64,000 bases of DNA from Gp6-AA40 sp035492455 (GCA_035492455.1 DATJJE010000029.1:62001-126000), one strand, 5' to 3'; shown: positions 45,487 through 54,141, numbered from the stretch's first letter. Notes: a model not told the origin generated them from the letters alone. A program made the numbers and translations.

Positions 45487-45933
45487 ATGGTTCGCTTGAG
45501 GACTTTACCGGCGGTGTGTGCCGGCATCCCGGCGCTAGTCGCCGTGAGTTTCTGCGGCGCGGTGTTTGGCGCGGCCGTGCTCGGGTTTACACCGGCATTC
45601 TGGCAGGGTGGCCCCCTGACACTCGCGGAAGCTGCGGCGTTGCGGGACCAGGGAGAAGTCGCGAGGTTGGTCGAAGGCGGCGACGATCCGAATCGCGAGT
45701 ACGAGTTGCGCCCAGGCGTCCTCGCGATCGAGCGTGCGACCCCGCTTGAAGCGGCGGTTGCCGCACGGCGTGCCGAGATCGTCAACCTGTTGGTGCACGA
45801 GGGTGCGACGCTGAATGAACGCGGCTGGCGCCGCCTTCATTGCCTGGCGATGGAAACAGGCGCCGGCGACGTCGTCCGGGCCGTCGACGAGCTCAGACCT
45901 GCTGGTGCGCCGCTGCTGTCGTGTCCGGAATGA
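45487..45933 (+). CDS. small membrane-anchored ankyrin-repeat-like protein
   Basis: This 148-residue protein has an N-terminal hydrophobic segment (about residues 8-36) that would act as an anchor or uncleaved signal. Helix-turn-helix repeats of the ankyrin type follow: LTLAEAAALRDQGEVARLVEGG, then ATPLEAAVAARRAEIVNLLVHEGATLN and a third, degenerate unit. Ankyrin repeats bind proteins, so it may be a scaffold for membrane enzymes of the operon. ATG 45487 is used; reading from 45337 would overlap the previous gene. Its stop overlaps the start of the second neuA. Confidence 0.65.
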   Translation: MVRLRTLPAVCAGIPALVAVSFCGAVFGAAVLGFTPAFWQGGPLTLAEAAALRDQGEVARLVEGGDDPNREYELRPGVLAIERATPLEAAVAARRAEIVNLLVHEGATLNERGWRRLHCLAMETGAGDVVRAVDELRPAGAPLLSCPE

Positions 45934-46628
45934 CATCCAGTGTGGTGCTTGGGGTCGTTCCAGCCCGCGCTGGCTCGAAGGGCGTTCCCGGAAAGAACGT
46001 GAGGCCGCTGTCGGGTCGGACGCTGCTCGAGTACGCGGCGCGGGCGGCGCGCGAATCCGGCGTGATCGATCGCGTGATTCTCAGCACGGATTCGCCGGAG
46101 ATCGCTGAGGCGGGCAGGCGTGCCGGACTGGAAGTGCCGTTCATGCGCCCCGCGGCGCTTGCCGCTGACGACACGCCGATGCTGCCTGTCATCCAGCATG
46201 CCCTTGACGAAATGCTGCGCGGTGGTTGGTCTGCGGACATCATCGTCCTGTTGCAGCCGACCTCGCCGTTGCGAAGGCCGGATCACATTCGAGATGCGGT
46301 CAATCTGCTGCGCGAGACGAATGCGGACTCGGTGGTGACGGTAGTCGAGGTGCCGCGTCATCTGTCACCCGATTACGTGATGCGCATCGATGAGGGGCGG
46401 TTGAAGCCGTTTCTGCCTGATGGTCTTCGCATCACGCGTCGGCAGGACGCGCGGCCCGCGTATTCACGCGACGGCACGGTCTACGCGTTCCGGCGGTCCA
46501 CGCTCGAACGATTCGGCGGCATTTACGGCGACGACTGCCGGCCGCTGCTCATCGACGCGCGCGAATCGCTCAGCATCGACACGCAGGATGATTGGGACGA
46601 AGCGGAGCGCGTCCTCGCGGCGCGATGA
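45930..46628 (+). CDS. neuA: CMP-nonulosonate synthetase, copy 2
   Basis: This 232-residue protein has the full NeuA signature VPARAGSKGVPGKN (10-23), MRPAALAADDTPMLPV, LLQPTSPLRRPDHI and a terminal SIDTQDDWDEAE. It activates a nonulosonic acid with CTP. It shares the fold and many motifs with the copy at 31300 but differs throughout, for example SRDGTVYAFRR where the first copy has ARNGPAVLAV, so the two probably have different substrates. ATG 45930 is inside the 4-nt overlap with the ankyrin-like gene. It is followed directly by a family B gene, a candidate user of the CMP-sugar. Confidence 0.9.
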   Translation: MTSSVVLGVVPARAGSKGVPGKNVRPLSGRTLLEYAARAARESGVIDRVILSTDSPEIAEAGRRAGLEVPFMRPAALAADDTPMLPVIQHALDEMLRGGWSADIIVLLQPTSPLRRPDHIRDAVNLLRETNADSVVTVVEVPRHLSPDYVMRIDEGRLKPFLPDGLRITRRQDARPAYSRDGTVYAFRRSTLERFGGIYGDDCRPLLIDARESLSIDTQDDWDEAERVLAAR

Positions 46629-47632
46629 ACTCGCTGCGCCACGTGATTCCGCGCCCGATTCGCCGGGCCGCGAGCGCGTGGCTTGCGCATCGGCGGAGCG
46701 CGCGGTTGCAGCGCGAGCTCGCCGCCATGGTGGTGCACGGCGGTCCCATCGTCGCGGGTCCCTGGCTTGGCGAGGTCGGTTTCGAGCTGCTCTATTGGGT
46801 ACCGTTTCTGCGCTGGTGCGCGAATCGGCTTGGCGTCGATCCGGATCGGTTCGTGGTGATGTCCCGTGGCGGCACGGCGTCATGGTACAGGCCGTTTGCC
46901 GCCCGTTATGTCGACGTCTTCGATCAAATCAGTGCGGAGACGTTCCGCGATCAGCACGACTCGCGGGTGCGCGAGCTGGGCGAGCAGAAGCAGACGCGGG
47001 TGACCGCATTCGATCGGGAGCTCGTGGCTGCCGCCATGCGCCGCGCACACGTCGTCGAGTGGTCGCTGCTGCATCCTTCGTCGATGTACGAGCTCCTGAA
47101 TCCGTACTGGTGGGGACATCAGTCGAGTGAGTGGGTGCACGAGCACGCCGCCTACGCCAGGCTGGCGTCATTGCCGGCGAGCGGCATCCCCGAGCTGCCG
47201 GCGCGGTACGTCGCGGTGAAGTTCTATTTCAACGACTGTTTTCCGCCGACCGCGCAGAATCGTGCCTTTGTCGGTGACGTGCTGCGTACGCTGACCGCAC
47301 GCGGTCCGGTCATCGCGCTCTCAACCGGCCTGAACATCGACGACCATGGTGGCGTGCGCGTCGACGAGTACGGCGTTCGGCACCTGCCGGAAGGACTCAA
47401 TCCCGCGGAGAATCTTCAGGTGCAGAGCGCGCTCGTCGCCGGCGCCGACGCGTTTGTCGGAACGTACGGCGGGTTTTCCTACATGGCCCCGTTTTACGGC
47501 GTCAAGTCGACGGCCTTCTACAGCGATGCGAGCGGCTTCTCACCAAAGCATCTGCATATGGCTCGTTCGGCGTTTGACGCGATCGGATCAGCGGGGCTGC
47601 TCGAGGTCCGCGATGCGGCTGGAGGCTATTGA
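46625..47632 (+). CDS. family B protein (GPWLGEVGFE type), copy 3
   Basis: This 335-residue family B member has GPWLGEVGFELLYW near residues 46-59, SRGGTASWY, TAFDRELV, LLHPSSMYELL, VAVKFYFNDCFPPTAQN and VGTYGGFSYMAPFYG. The last motif puts it with the C-terminal half of 37287 (VGTYGGFSY) rather than with 39922, 47613 and 55232. A basic N-terminal segment precedes the domain. ATG 46625 overlaps the neuA stop, a tight pairing that hints at use of a CMP-nonulosonate, though this is inference. The family is not identified, and a GT-B-like transferase is the best guess. Confidence 0.72.
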   Translation: MNSLRHVIPRPIRRAASAWLAHRRSARLQRELAAMVVHGGPIVAGPWLGEVGFELLYWVPFLRWCANRLGVDPDRFVVMSRGGTASWYRPFAARYVDVFDQISAETFRDQHDSRVRELGEQKQTRVTAFDRELVAAAMRRAHVVEWSLLHPSSMYELLNPYWWGHQSSEWVHEHAAYARLASLPASGIPELPARYVAVKFYFNDCFPPTAQNRAFVGDVLRTLTARGPVIALSTGLNIDDHGGVRVDEYGVRHLPEGLNPAENLQVQSALVAGADAFVGTYGGFSYMAPFYGVKSTAFYSDASGFSPKHLHMARSAFDAIGSAGLLEVRDAAGGY

Positions 47633-48803
47633 TGCGCGCGCGAGGACCGCGAAGCGCGCGGTCTTCGCCGAAACGAAACGCAGCCTCAAGCTGCTGCGCG
47701 AGAAGCTGCGCAACGCCGGCGCAGCGTTCGTCAATATTTCGGCCAAGCAGCTGCGCCGCATGGTGTGGATGCGAGCGCGCGTGCAGAAGAAGGCGCACGA
47801 GCTCGGCGAGACGAAGAAGCGCGTCGATACCTACCGCGCTGAATGGGCGGTCGAACGCGACCTCAGCCGGACCGTTTCCGGCTCACAGCCGATCATCGTT
47901 GGTCCGTGGCTGTCGGAAGTCGGCTACGAGGTGCTCTATTGGGTGCCGTTTGTCCGGTGGGTGCAGTCGCAGTTCAACATTCCGCGCCAGCGGCTCGTCG
48001 TGGTGACGCGCGGAGGCGCAGCGGCGTGGTACGCCGACATTACCACCAACGCGGTGGAGCTGTTCGACCTCATGTCGCCGGAGCAATACGCCGCCGGCAA
48101 CGTGCGGCGGAGCACCGAGGATCGCGGCACGCTGAAGCAGTTCGGACCATCGTCGATGGATCAGCAGATCGTTGCCGACGTCGAACGGCGGCTTGGCATC
48201 AGCGGCGCACCTGTGCTGCATCCATCGTTTCTCTACCAGCTGTTTCATCAGTTCTGGCTCGGCCATCGGCCACCGTCGTTTCTGGAGAAGCGAACGCGCT
48301 ACCGGCGCATTGCTGCTCCGGAGGTGGCGTTGCCGCCTCTGCCTGAGAAATTCGTCGCGGTGAAGTTTTATACGGCTGCCTCGCTGCCACCGACCGACAG
48401 CGTCCGCCGCGCGCTGCAGTCGATGGTGCTCGCGCTCGCCGAGCGCAGCGACGTCGTCATGCTCGACACCGGCCTGGCGCTCGACGACCACGAGGATTAT
48501 TCCTTTGCGCGCGCGTCGCGGATTCACAGCGTGCGCGAGTCGCTGCGGCCGGGCGACAACCTCGCGGTGCAGACAACGATCATCAGCCGCGCGTCGTCGT
48601 TTGTCGGCACGTGCGGCGCGCTTGCGTGGCTGGCGCCAATGCTCGGCGTCGACACCACCGCGGTCTACGCTGATGCGCGATTTCTTCACGGGCACCTTCA
48701 GGTCGCACGCCGTGTGTATCACGCCATCGGCGGCGGCCGCTTTTCTCCGCTCGACATCTCCGCATTCGAGCAACTTGGACTGTCGATTCGTCAATCTTTA
48801 TGA
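47613..48803 (+). CDS. family B protein (GPWLSEVGYE type), copy 4
   Basis: This 396-residue protein has a long basic, helical, probably coiled-coil N-terminal region of about 85 residues. The family B domain follows: GPWLSEVGYEVLYW at about 97-110, TRGGAAAWY, VLHPSFLYQLFHQFW, VAVKFYTAASLPPTD, and VGTCGALAWLAPMLG near residue 330. It belongs to the VGTCG subgroup. ATG 47613 lies within the end of the preceding family B gene, giving a 20-nt overlap; the frame is open further upstream but that is shadow. The enzymatic role is inferred only. Confidence 0.72.
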   Translation: MRLEAIDARARTAKRAVFAETKRSLKLLREKLRNAGAAFVNISAKQLRRMVWMRARVQKKAHELGETKKRVDTYRAEWAVERDLSRTVSGSQPIIVGPWLSEVGYEVLYWVPFVRWVQSQFNIPRQRLVVVTRGGAAAWYADITTNAVELFDLMSPEQYAAGNVRRSTEDRGTLKQFGPSSMDQQIVADVERRLGISGAPVLHPSFLYQLFHQFWLGHRPPSFLEKRTRYRRIAAPEVALPPLPEKFVAVKFYTAASLPPTDSVRRALQSMVLALAERSDVVMLDTGLALDDHEDYSFARASRIHSVRESLRPGDNLAVQTTIISRASSFVGTCGALAWLAPMLGVDTTAVYADARFLHGHLQVARRVYHAIGGGRFSPLDISAFEQLGLSIRQSL

Positions 48804-49936
48804 CCATTCGCGACATTCTGGTGACCGGCGGCGCGGGCTACATCGGCTCGCATCTGGTCGATGCGCTCGTTGCGCGCGACTATCACGTCACCGTGCTCGA
48901 CAACCTCGAGCCGCAGGTACACCGCTCCGGTACGTGGCCCAGCTACGCCAATCCCAAAGCGAAGTACGTGCAGGGCGACGTTCGCGATCGGTCCGTATTC
49001 GAGCCGCTGGTGCTCGGTGCGCAGGCAGTCGTGCACTTCGGCGCCGCGGTCAGCGTCGGCCAGAGCATGTATCAGATCGACCGCTACGTCGACGTCAACA
49101 CGCGCGGCACGGCGCTGCTCCTCGACATCCTCGTCAACACGAAACACAAGGTCGAGAAGGTGCTCGTCGCCTCGTCGATCGGCGTCTATGGCGAGGGCGC
49201 CTACGAGTGCGCCACGCACGGTGCGGTTGCGCCAACGATTCGATCGGAGCAGCAGCTCGCGGCGCGCGATTGGGAGCAGCACTGCCCGCACTGCGGCAAA
49301 CACGTGAAGTCGATCCCGACGCCCGAGGACAAGGCGCTCTATCGCGACAACATCTACTCGATGACGAAGTACCACCAGGAAGAGATGGTGCTGCTCATCG
49401 GAAAGACTTACGGCATCCCGTCGGTCGCACCGCGTTTTTTCAACGTGTATGGTCCGCGCCAGAGCCTGAGCAATCCATACGCAGGTGTGGCGGCCATCTG
49501 GTTGAGTCGTCTGTTGAACGGCAAGCAGCCAATTGTGTTCGAGGACGGCGGGCAGCTTCGCGATTTCGTGTCGATACACGACGTCGTCGATTGTCTCGTC
49601 CTGATGCTCGAGAAGCCGGGCGCCGACTACCTTCCGGTGAACGTCGGATCGGGTGAGACGATCACCATTCTGGAAATCGCACGGCTGCTTGCACGGCTGC
49701 TGGGCAGCTCCATCGAACCGCAGATCACGCAGAGCGGACGCAAATTCGACATCCGCCACAACACCGCGGACATCACACGCGCGCGGCAGACGCTCGACTT
49801 TACGCCGAAGGTTTCGCTCGATGAGGGTTTCTCCGAATTGATCGAGTGGGCGAAGACGACCCCCGACGTCGCCGTCGATTTCTTCGACAAGGCGCTGCAG
49901 GAGCTGCAGGAAAAAGGGCTGCTGGTGAAATCGTGA
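48800..49936 (+). CDS. NAD-dependent nucleotide-sugar epimerase/dehydratase with CxxC insert
   Basis: This 378-residue extended SDR has the Rossmann motif GGAGYIGS (10-17), the ASSIGVYGEG strand, a catalytic YSMTK (Y near residue 187) and the RFFNVYGPRQ motif. Before the catalytic Tyr lies an insert with CPHCGKH (about 163-169). A Cys-containing insert here occurs in homologues annotated as dTDP-L-rhamnose 4-epimerase, so a 4-epimerase acting on a deoxysugar is the best guess. UDP-sugar substrates are not excluded. Its start overlaps the family B gene upstream, and a 10-nt gap follows. Confidence 0.82.
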   Translation: MTIRDILVTGGAGYIGSHLVDALVARDYHVTVLDNLEPQVHRSGTWPSYANPKAKYVQGDVRDRSVFEPLVLGAQAVVHFGAAVSVGQSMYQIDRYVDVNTRGTALLLDILVNTKHKVEKVLVASSIGVYGEGAYECATHGAVAPTIRSEQQLAARDWEQHCPHCGKHVKSIPTPEDKALYRDNIYSMTKYHQEEMVLLIGKTYGIPSVAPRFFNVYGPRQSLSNPYAGVAAIWLSRLLNGKQPIVFEDGGQLRDFVSIHDVVDCLVLMLEKPGADYLPVNVGSGETITILEIARLLARLLGSSIEPQITQSGRKFDIRHNTADITRARQTLDFTPKVSLDEGFSELIEWAKTTPDVAVDFFDKALQELQEKGLLVKS

Positions 49937-49946
49937 GCCCACTCGT

Positions 49947-50393
49947 TTGATTCTCACCTTCGATCAGCTGAAGAACTACCGGAAGCAGGTGGCGATGGTG
50001 GACGGCGCGTTCGATCCGCTGCATCGCGGTCACATCGAATACTTCCGCGCCGCGGCCGAGCAGCTCGACGTGCCGTTGCTTTGCAACGTCGCATCAGACG
50101 GCTACGTGCGCAGCAAGCATCCGCCACTGCTGCCCGAGGATCAGCGCGCGGCGATTGTCGATGCGATCCGCTACATCAGCTACACGCACGTCAACCAGTT
50201 CGACACCGAAACGATCCTTCGGGAGCTGCAGCCGAAGTACTACGTGAAAGGGAAGGACTGGGAAGGACGGCTGCCGTCCGAGCAGGTGAAGATCTGCGGC
50301 GAGTACGCCATCCAAGTCGTTTACCTCAACACCGTGCTCGATTCGTCCACGCGAATTCTCAACGAAATGATCAAGCAGCTAAGTCAACGATGA
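49947..50393 (+). CDS. nucleotidyltransferase (cytidylyltransferase-like, RfaE2/TagD type)
   Basis: This 148-residue protein is a single-domain nucleotidyltransferase. GAFDPLHRGHIEY holds the HxGH signature (26-29), YYVKGKDWEG follows, and a late SSTRILN corresponds to the ISSTxLR-type motif of HldE-C and TagD. Such enzymes activate a sugar-1-phosphate or polyol phosphate with ATP or CTP. The substrate cannot be read from sequence. It has a TTG start at 49947, with no ATG or GTG in frame before the conserved region, and it is coupled to the methyltransferase downstream by a 4-nt overlap. Confidence 0.85.
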   Translation: MILTFDQLKNYRKQVAMVDGAFDPLHRGHIEYFRAAAEQLDVPLLCNVASDGYVRSKHPPLLPEDQRAAIVDAIRYISYTHVNQFDTETILRELQPKYYVKGKDWEGRLPSEQVKICGEYAIQVVYLNTVLDSSTRILNEMIKQLSQR

Positions 50394-51058
50394 ACATTAC
50401 CGAGTTCGAGCAGCGCGTTATCGACCAGAAGCCGGTTGAATCCGGCCATTACGACTCCGAATACTTCACCGGCGACTGGCGCGCCGAGGGGAACAACTAC
50501 AACCTCGAGACGCGCCGCCAGATCGAGGCGAAGAATCCATTCCTGATCAAGGAAGTGTTCCAGCCGAAGAAGGTGCTCGATCTCGGTTGCGGCCCCGGCG
50601 CGTTGATGCACCTGCTGTGGGAGCTCGATGTCGATGTGGAAGGAATCGATTTCGCTGAGAGCAGCAGGCAGCTCGCGACACCGCAGGTGCGCGATCGCAT
50701 CACGGTCGGCTACGTCGGCGATTCAACGCTGAAGCCGGCGGACACCTACGACCTCGTGATTTGCCGCGAAGTGTTCGAGCACCTCACGGTGCTGCAGGTG
50801 AAGCAGACGGTGGCGAACATGGTGCGCATGTCGTCGAAATTCATGTACGTGACGACGAGGTTTCATCCGAATCCGCAGAGCCTGCTCGACTTCACAACGC
50901 AGTTCGACGTCGATCCGTCGCACATCACGCTGCTCAACAAGGACATGCTGCGCCTGATGTTCGTGCTCGAAGGCTGCCGCTCGCGCCCGGACCTCGAGCA
51001 GCGGATGGATTGGGGCAACAAAGGCCGGGTGCTCGTGCTGGAGAAGATCGGGTCGTAA
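50390..51058 (+). CDS. class I SAM-dependent methyltransferase
   Basis: This 222-residue methyltransferase has motif I KVLDLGCGPG (61-70), the motif II acidic residue in EGIDFAES, and LVICREVFEHLTV. It lacks the four-Cys N-terminal motif of the three other methyltransferases here. Its placement after the nucleotidyltransferase and before the Wlb-like genes suggests a sugar or polyol-phosphate acceptor, by inference. ATG 50390 is in a 4-nt overlap; the following gene's ATG directly abuts its TAA. Confidence 0.87.
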   Translation: MNITEFEQRVIDQKPVESGHYDSEYFTGDWRAEGNNYNLETRRQIEAKNPFLIKEVFQPKKVLDLGCGPGALMHLLWELDVDVEGIDFAESSRQLATPQVRDRITVGYVGDSTLKPADTYDLVICREVFEHLTVLQVKQTVANMVRMSSKFMYVTTRFHPNPQSLLDFTTQFDVDPSHITLLNKDMLRLMFVLEGCRSRPDLEQRMDWGNKGRVLVLEKIGS

Positions 51059-51535
51059 ATGCCGATTGCACCGTCCGTTCGGCTCGGACGCAACGTTGTT
51101 ATCCACCATCCCGATCTGGTGAATCTGTACGGATGCACAGTCGGCGATGACACCAGGATCGGCGTGTTCGTCGAGATTCAGAAGAACGCGCGCATCGGCG
51201 CGCTCTGCAAAATTTCCTCGCATACGTTCGTCTGCGAAGGCGTCGAGATTGAGGACGAAGTGTTCGTCGGGCACGGCGTGATGTTCATCAACGATCGCTT
51301 TCCGCGCGCCACCGCTGCGGGAGGATTGCAGACGGAGGCCGACTGGACGGTGGTCCCGACGCGCGTCCGCCGCGGCGCCTCGATCGGCAGCGGCGCGGTC
51401 ATCATGTGCGGGGTCACCATCGGCGAACGTGCGCTCATTGGCGCCGGCGCGGTTGTGACGCACGACGTGCCCGCGGATGCGGTCGTGGCCGGCGTTCCAG
51501 CGCGGCTGCACGCACGCACGCAGGGGACACGGTGA
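51059..51535 (+). CDS. hexapeptide-repeat N-acetyltransferase (WlbB/WbpD/QdtC type)
   Basis: This 158-residue protein is almost entirely left-handed beta-helix. Hexapeptide repeats run through VGDDTRIGVFVEIQKNARIG and again through GASIGSGAVIMCGVTIG and AGVPAR. It ends without the long helix of LpxA. Such enzymes transfer acetyl from acetyl-CoA to a 3-amino group of a nucleotide sugar. The adjacent WlbA-like dehydrogenase and the WlbE-like aminotransferase at 54138 complete the classic three-gene set for a 3-acetamido sugar. The start abuts the previous stop. Confidence 0.88.
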   Translation: MPIAPSVRLGRNVVIHHPDLVNLYGCTVGDDTRIGVFVEIQKNARIGALCKISSHTFVCEGVEIEDEVFVGHGVMFINDRFPRATAAGGLQTEADWTVVPTRVRRGASIGSGAVIMCGVTIGERALIGAGAVVTHDVPADAVVAGVPARLHARTQGTR

Positions 51536-52560
51536 TCACGGTCGGCGTCATCGGCTATGGCTACTGGGGGCCGAACCTGGTGCGCAACTTCGCCGAAGCG
51601 CCTGACGGACGTGTCGGCTTCGTGACCGACGTCCGCGCCGAGCGGCTGTCGCAGGTTCCCACCCGATACCCGGGCGCGAAGGTGTCGGCCGACTATCGTG
51701 ATCTGCTCAAAGATCCGGCTGTGGATGCGGTCGTCGTTGCGACGCCCGTCTCCACGCATTTCGACCTGGCCATGGCTGCGCTTCGCGCAGGCAAACATGT
51801 CCTCGTCGAAAAGCCGATGACCGCGACCTCAGAACAGTCGCTCGCCCTCATCGACGAGGCCGAAAAGCGCGGCCTCGTGCTGATGGTCGACCACACCTTC
51901 GTCTACACGAATGCGGTGCGCAAGATTCGCGAGCTGACGCAGGGCGGAGATATCGGCGAGATCTACTACTACGACTCGGTGCGCATCAACCTCGGGTTGT
52001 TCCAGCACGACGTGAACGTGCTGTGGGACCTGGCGGTCCACGACCTGTCGATCATGGATTACGTGCTCGGACAGACACCGTTGTCCGTCTCGGCAACCGG
52101 TCTGTCGCACGTCAACGGCGAGCCCGAGAACATCGCCTACATGACGATGTTCTTCGATGGGAAGTTGATTGCGCACGTGCACGTCAACTGGCTGGCGCCG
52201 GTGAAAGTACGACGCACGCTTCTTGGCGGCAGCCGCCGCATGATCGTGTTTGACGATCTCGAGGCGAGCGAAAAGATCAAGGTCTACGACCGCGGCATTT
52301 CGGTGAACCCCAGCCCCGAGAACGTCTATCAGATGTTGATCGGCTATCGCGCCGGCGACATGTGGGCGCCGCAGCTGCCGCTCGGCGAAGCACTGCAGGC
52401 GGAGGCGAGGCATTTCATCGAGTGCATCGAGCAGCGCAGGACGCCCACGACCGACGGTCAGGCCGGACTTCGCGTCGTCCGTCTGCTGGAGGCGGCGACA
52501 CTTTCGATGGCTCAGCGTGGAGCGCTGGTTCCACTCGGCGCGTCCTCGCCTGTCATCTAA
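51532..52560 (+). CDS. Gfo/Idh/MocA-type nucleotide-sugar dehydrogenase (WlbA-like)
   Basis: This 342-residue NAD(P)-dependent oxidoreductase has an N-terminal Rossmann motif GVIGYGYWGPN (5-15), EKPMT (93-97) with the conserved Lys, and a C-terminal alpha/beta domain with WDLAVHDLSIMDYVLG. WlbA-type enzymes oxidise C3 of UDP-GlcNAcA, preparing it for amination by WlbE and acetylation by WlbB, both encoded next door. Another C3-oxidised sugar is possible. GTG 51532 overlaps the previous stop by 4 nt. Confidence 0.88.
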   Translation: MITVGVIGYGYWGPNLVRNFAEAPDGRVGFVTDVRAERLSQVPTRYPGAKVSADYRDLLKDPAVDAVVVATPVSTHFDLAMAALRAGKHVLVEKPMTATSEQSLALIDEAEKRGLVLMVDHTFVYTNAVRKIRELTQGGDIGEIYYYDSVRINLGLFQHDVNVLWDLAVHDLSIMDYVLGQTPLSVSATGLSHVNGEPENIAYMTMFFDGKLIAHVHVNWLAPVKVRRTLLGGSRRMIVFDDLEASEKIKVYDRGISVNPSPENVYQMLIGYRAGDMWAPQLPLGEALQAEARHFIECIEQRRTPTTDGQAGLRVVRLLEAATLSMAQRGALVPLGASSPVI

Positions 52561-52563
52561 TCC

Positions 52564-54141
52564 GTGAAGCGCTGGCCGCTCATCGTCTATGCGCTGCTGT
52601 TCGCGGTCACGGCTGCGTTCCGATTCCTGGCGCTGAAGAGCGGATTCGTCAACGATCATTTCGTCTACATCAGCGGCGGACGCCAGATGCTGTTCGGCGA
52701 GTGGCCGACGCGGGACTGGATCGATCCGGGTCTGCCCTTGATGTTCGCCGCGTCGGCGTTCGCGCAGAAGGTCTTCGGTCCGACGTTGTTCGCCGAGGCG
52801 ATGCTCGTCTCGATCGCCTTTGGCGTGGCGGCCGCGTGCACGGCGGCAGGCGTGCGGCAGCTCACCGCATCAATGGCGCTCGGCCTGCTCGCGGCGATTG
52901 TCGAGGTCGCGGTGTTTCCCCGCACCTACAGCTATCCGAAGATCCTGGCGTACGCGGTCGCGTTTCTCTCGTACGGCTGGTATCTGAGTCGGCCAGGTGT
53001 CGCGCGCGCGGTAGCGATGGCCGCGGCCGTTGCCGTCGCGTTTCTGTTCCGACACGACCACGGACTGTTTCTCGGCATCGGAGCCGCACTGACGATCGCT
53101 CTCGCGTCATCGACGCGCCGAAACGCGGATCTTGCGGCGTTCGCTATCGCGGCGGTGGGGTTCGTGCTTCCGTATCTGCTCTACGTGCAGGTGCATGGCG
53201 GCCTGGCGACGTACTTGCGCACGGGCGTTGAGTTCAGCCAGCGCGAGGCCGTGCGTCAGTGGCACGTGTGGCCGCGCGTGTTGGGCGACGAGCGGCCGCT
53301 CGAATCGGCAATGGTGTACGAGCTGTATCTCATTCCAATCGTCGCGCTCGCGTTGGCCGTCGCGTCAACGGTAGGGTCCGGCTTCAGCCGGACCACGGCC
53401 TGGGTCGTGCCACTGGCCCTGGTGGCGCTGCTCGTCGATTTCAGTTTCATTCGCGATCCGCTCAACACCCGTCTCGCCGATGCGATCGTTCCGGCGGTGT
53501 TCGTCGGATCGTGGCTGCTGAAGCGCGCGTTCTCGCCCTCACGGGTTCGCTTGATTGCTGCGCCGATGGCCGCGGCGTTCGTGGTCCTGTTCGGCGCGTC
53601 GGTGCTCGCGGTCGGGAAGACGCATGAGGAGATCGATCGCGCGGGTCTGCTCGGCCACAGGCAGGAGATCCCGCACCGCTTCGTCGAGCGGACCGCAGAT
53701 TTGAAGCAGCGGTTCCTTGACTATCAGATGCCGACGCCTGCGTCGCGGCTGCTGGTGCCGTTTTTCAAGTACGTCGATCGGTGCACGAAACCGGATGACC
53801 GGCTGCTGGTGGGTGGATTCATGGTGGAGGTTCCGTTCTACGCGCGACGCCTCTTCGCGGGCGGGCAGGAATACTTCGGCGCGTATTTCGGCTCTCCGGC
53901 AAACGAGCGATTCGCTTTCGATCGCCTGCGCCTACAGCGCGTCCCCTTCGCGATTATTCCAAGCGACGATGAGCACGAATTCGACGAGCGTTTTTCGCGC
54001 GTCGCGCCGTACGTTCACACCCATTACGCGCCGCTTACTGAAGTGCCGGTCGATGACGACAAGACCATCCGTATTCTCGTCAGCCGTGACGTTCCGGCAA
54101 CCGGCCGCGATGCGGAAACAGGGTGGCCCTGCTTTCAATGA
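52564..54141 (+). CDS. GT39-like polytopic membrane protein containing a palindromic repeat
   Basis: This 525-residue membrane protein is homologous to those at 23166 and 24791. It has TRDWIDPGLPLMF in the first loop, AFLFRHDHGLFLG, a periplasmic C-terminal domain with GGFMVEVPFYARRLFAGGQ and the Cys-containing end GWPCFQ. It is probably a GT-C-type transferase using a polyprenyl-linked sugar. Residues 270-277 (VGSGFSRT), in a loop between two TM segments, are encoded by a 27-nt palindromic repeat also found at 31974, evidently tolerated as an insertion. It has a GTG start and its stop overlaps the aminotransferase start. Confidence 0.82.
   Translation: MKRWPLIVYALLFAVTAAFRFLALKSGFVNDHFVYISGGRQMLFGEWPTRDWIDPGLPLMFAASAFAQKVFGPTLFAEAMLVSIAFGVAAACTAAGVRQLTASMALGLLAAIVEVAVFPRTYSYPKILAYAVAFLSYGWYLSRPGVARAVAMAAAVAVAFLFRHDHGLFLGIGAALTIALASSTRRNADLAAFAIAAVGFVLPYLLYVQVHGGLATYLRTGVEFSQREAVRQWHVWPRVLGDERPLESAMVYELYLIPIVALALAVASTVGSGFSRTTAWVVPLALVALLVDFSFIRDPLNTRLADAIVPAVFVGSWLLKRAFSPSRVRLIAAPMAAAFVVLFGASVLAVGKTHEEIDRAGLLGHRQEIPHRFVERTADLKQRFLDYQMPTPASRLLVPFFKYVDRCTKPDDRLLVGGFMVEVPFYARRLFAGGQEYFGAYFGSPANERFAFDRLRLQRVPFAIIPSDDEHEFDERFSRVAPYVHTHYAPLTEVPVDDDKTIRILVSRDVPATGRDAETGWPCFQ
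53369..53395 (+). repeat. 27-nt palindromic repeat, copy 2 (inside a coding region)
   Basis: GGTCCGGCT (53375-53383), TC, then AGCCGGACC (53386-53394) form a perfect 9-bp stem. With the flanking CGGTAG the copy matches 31974-32000 at 26 of 27 positions. It is in the same orientation and lies in frame inside the 52564 gene. Confidence 0.7.
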
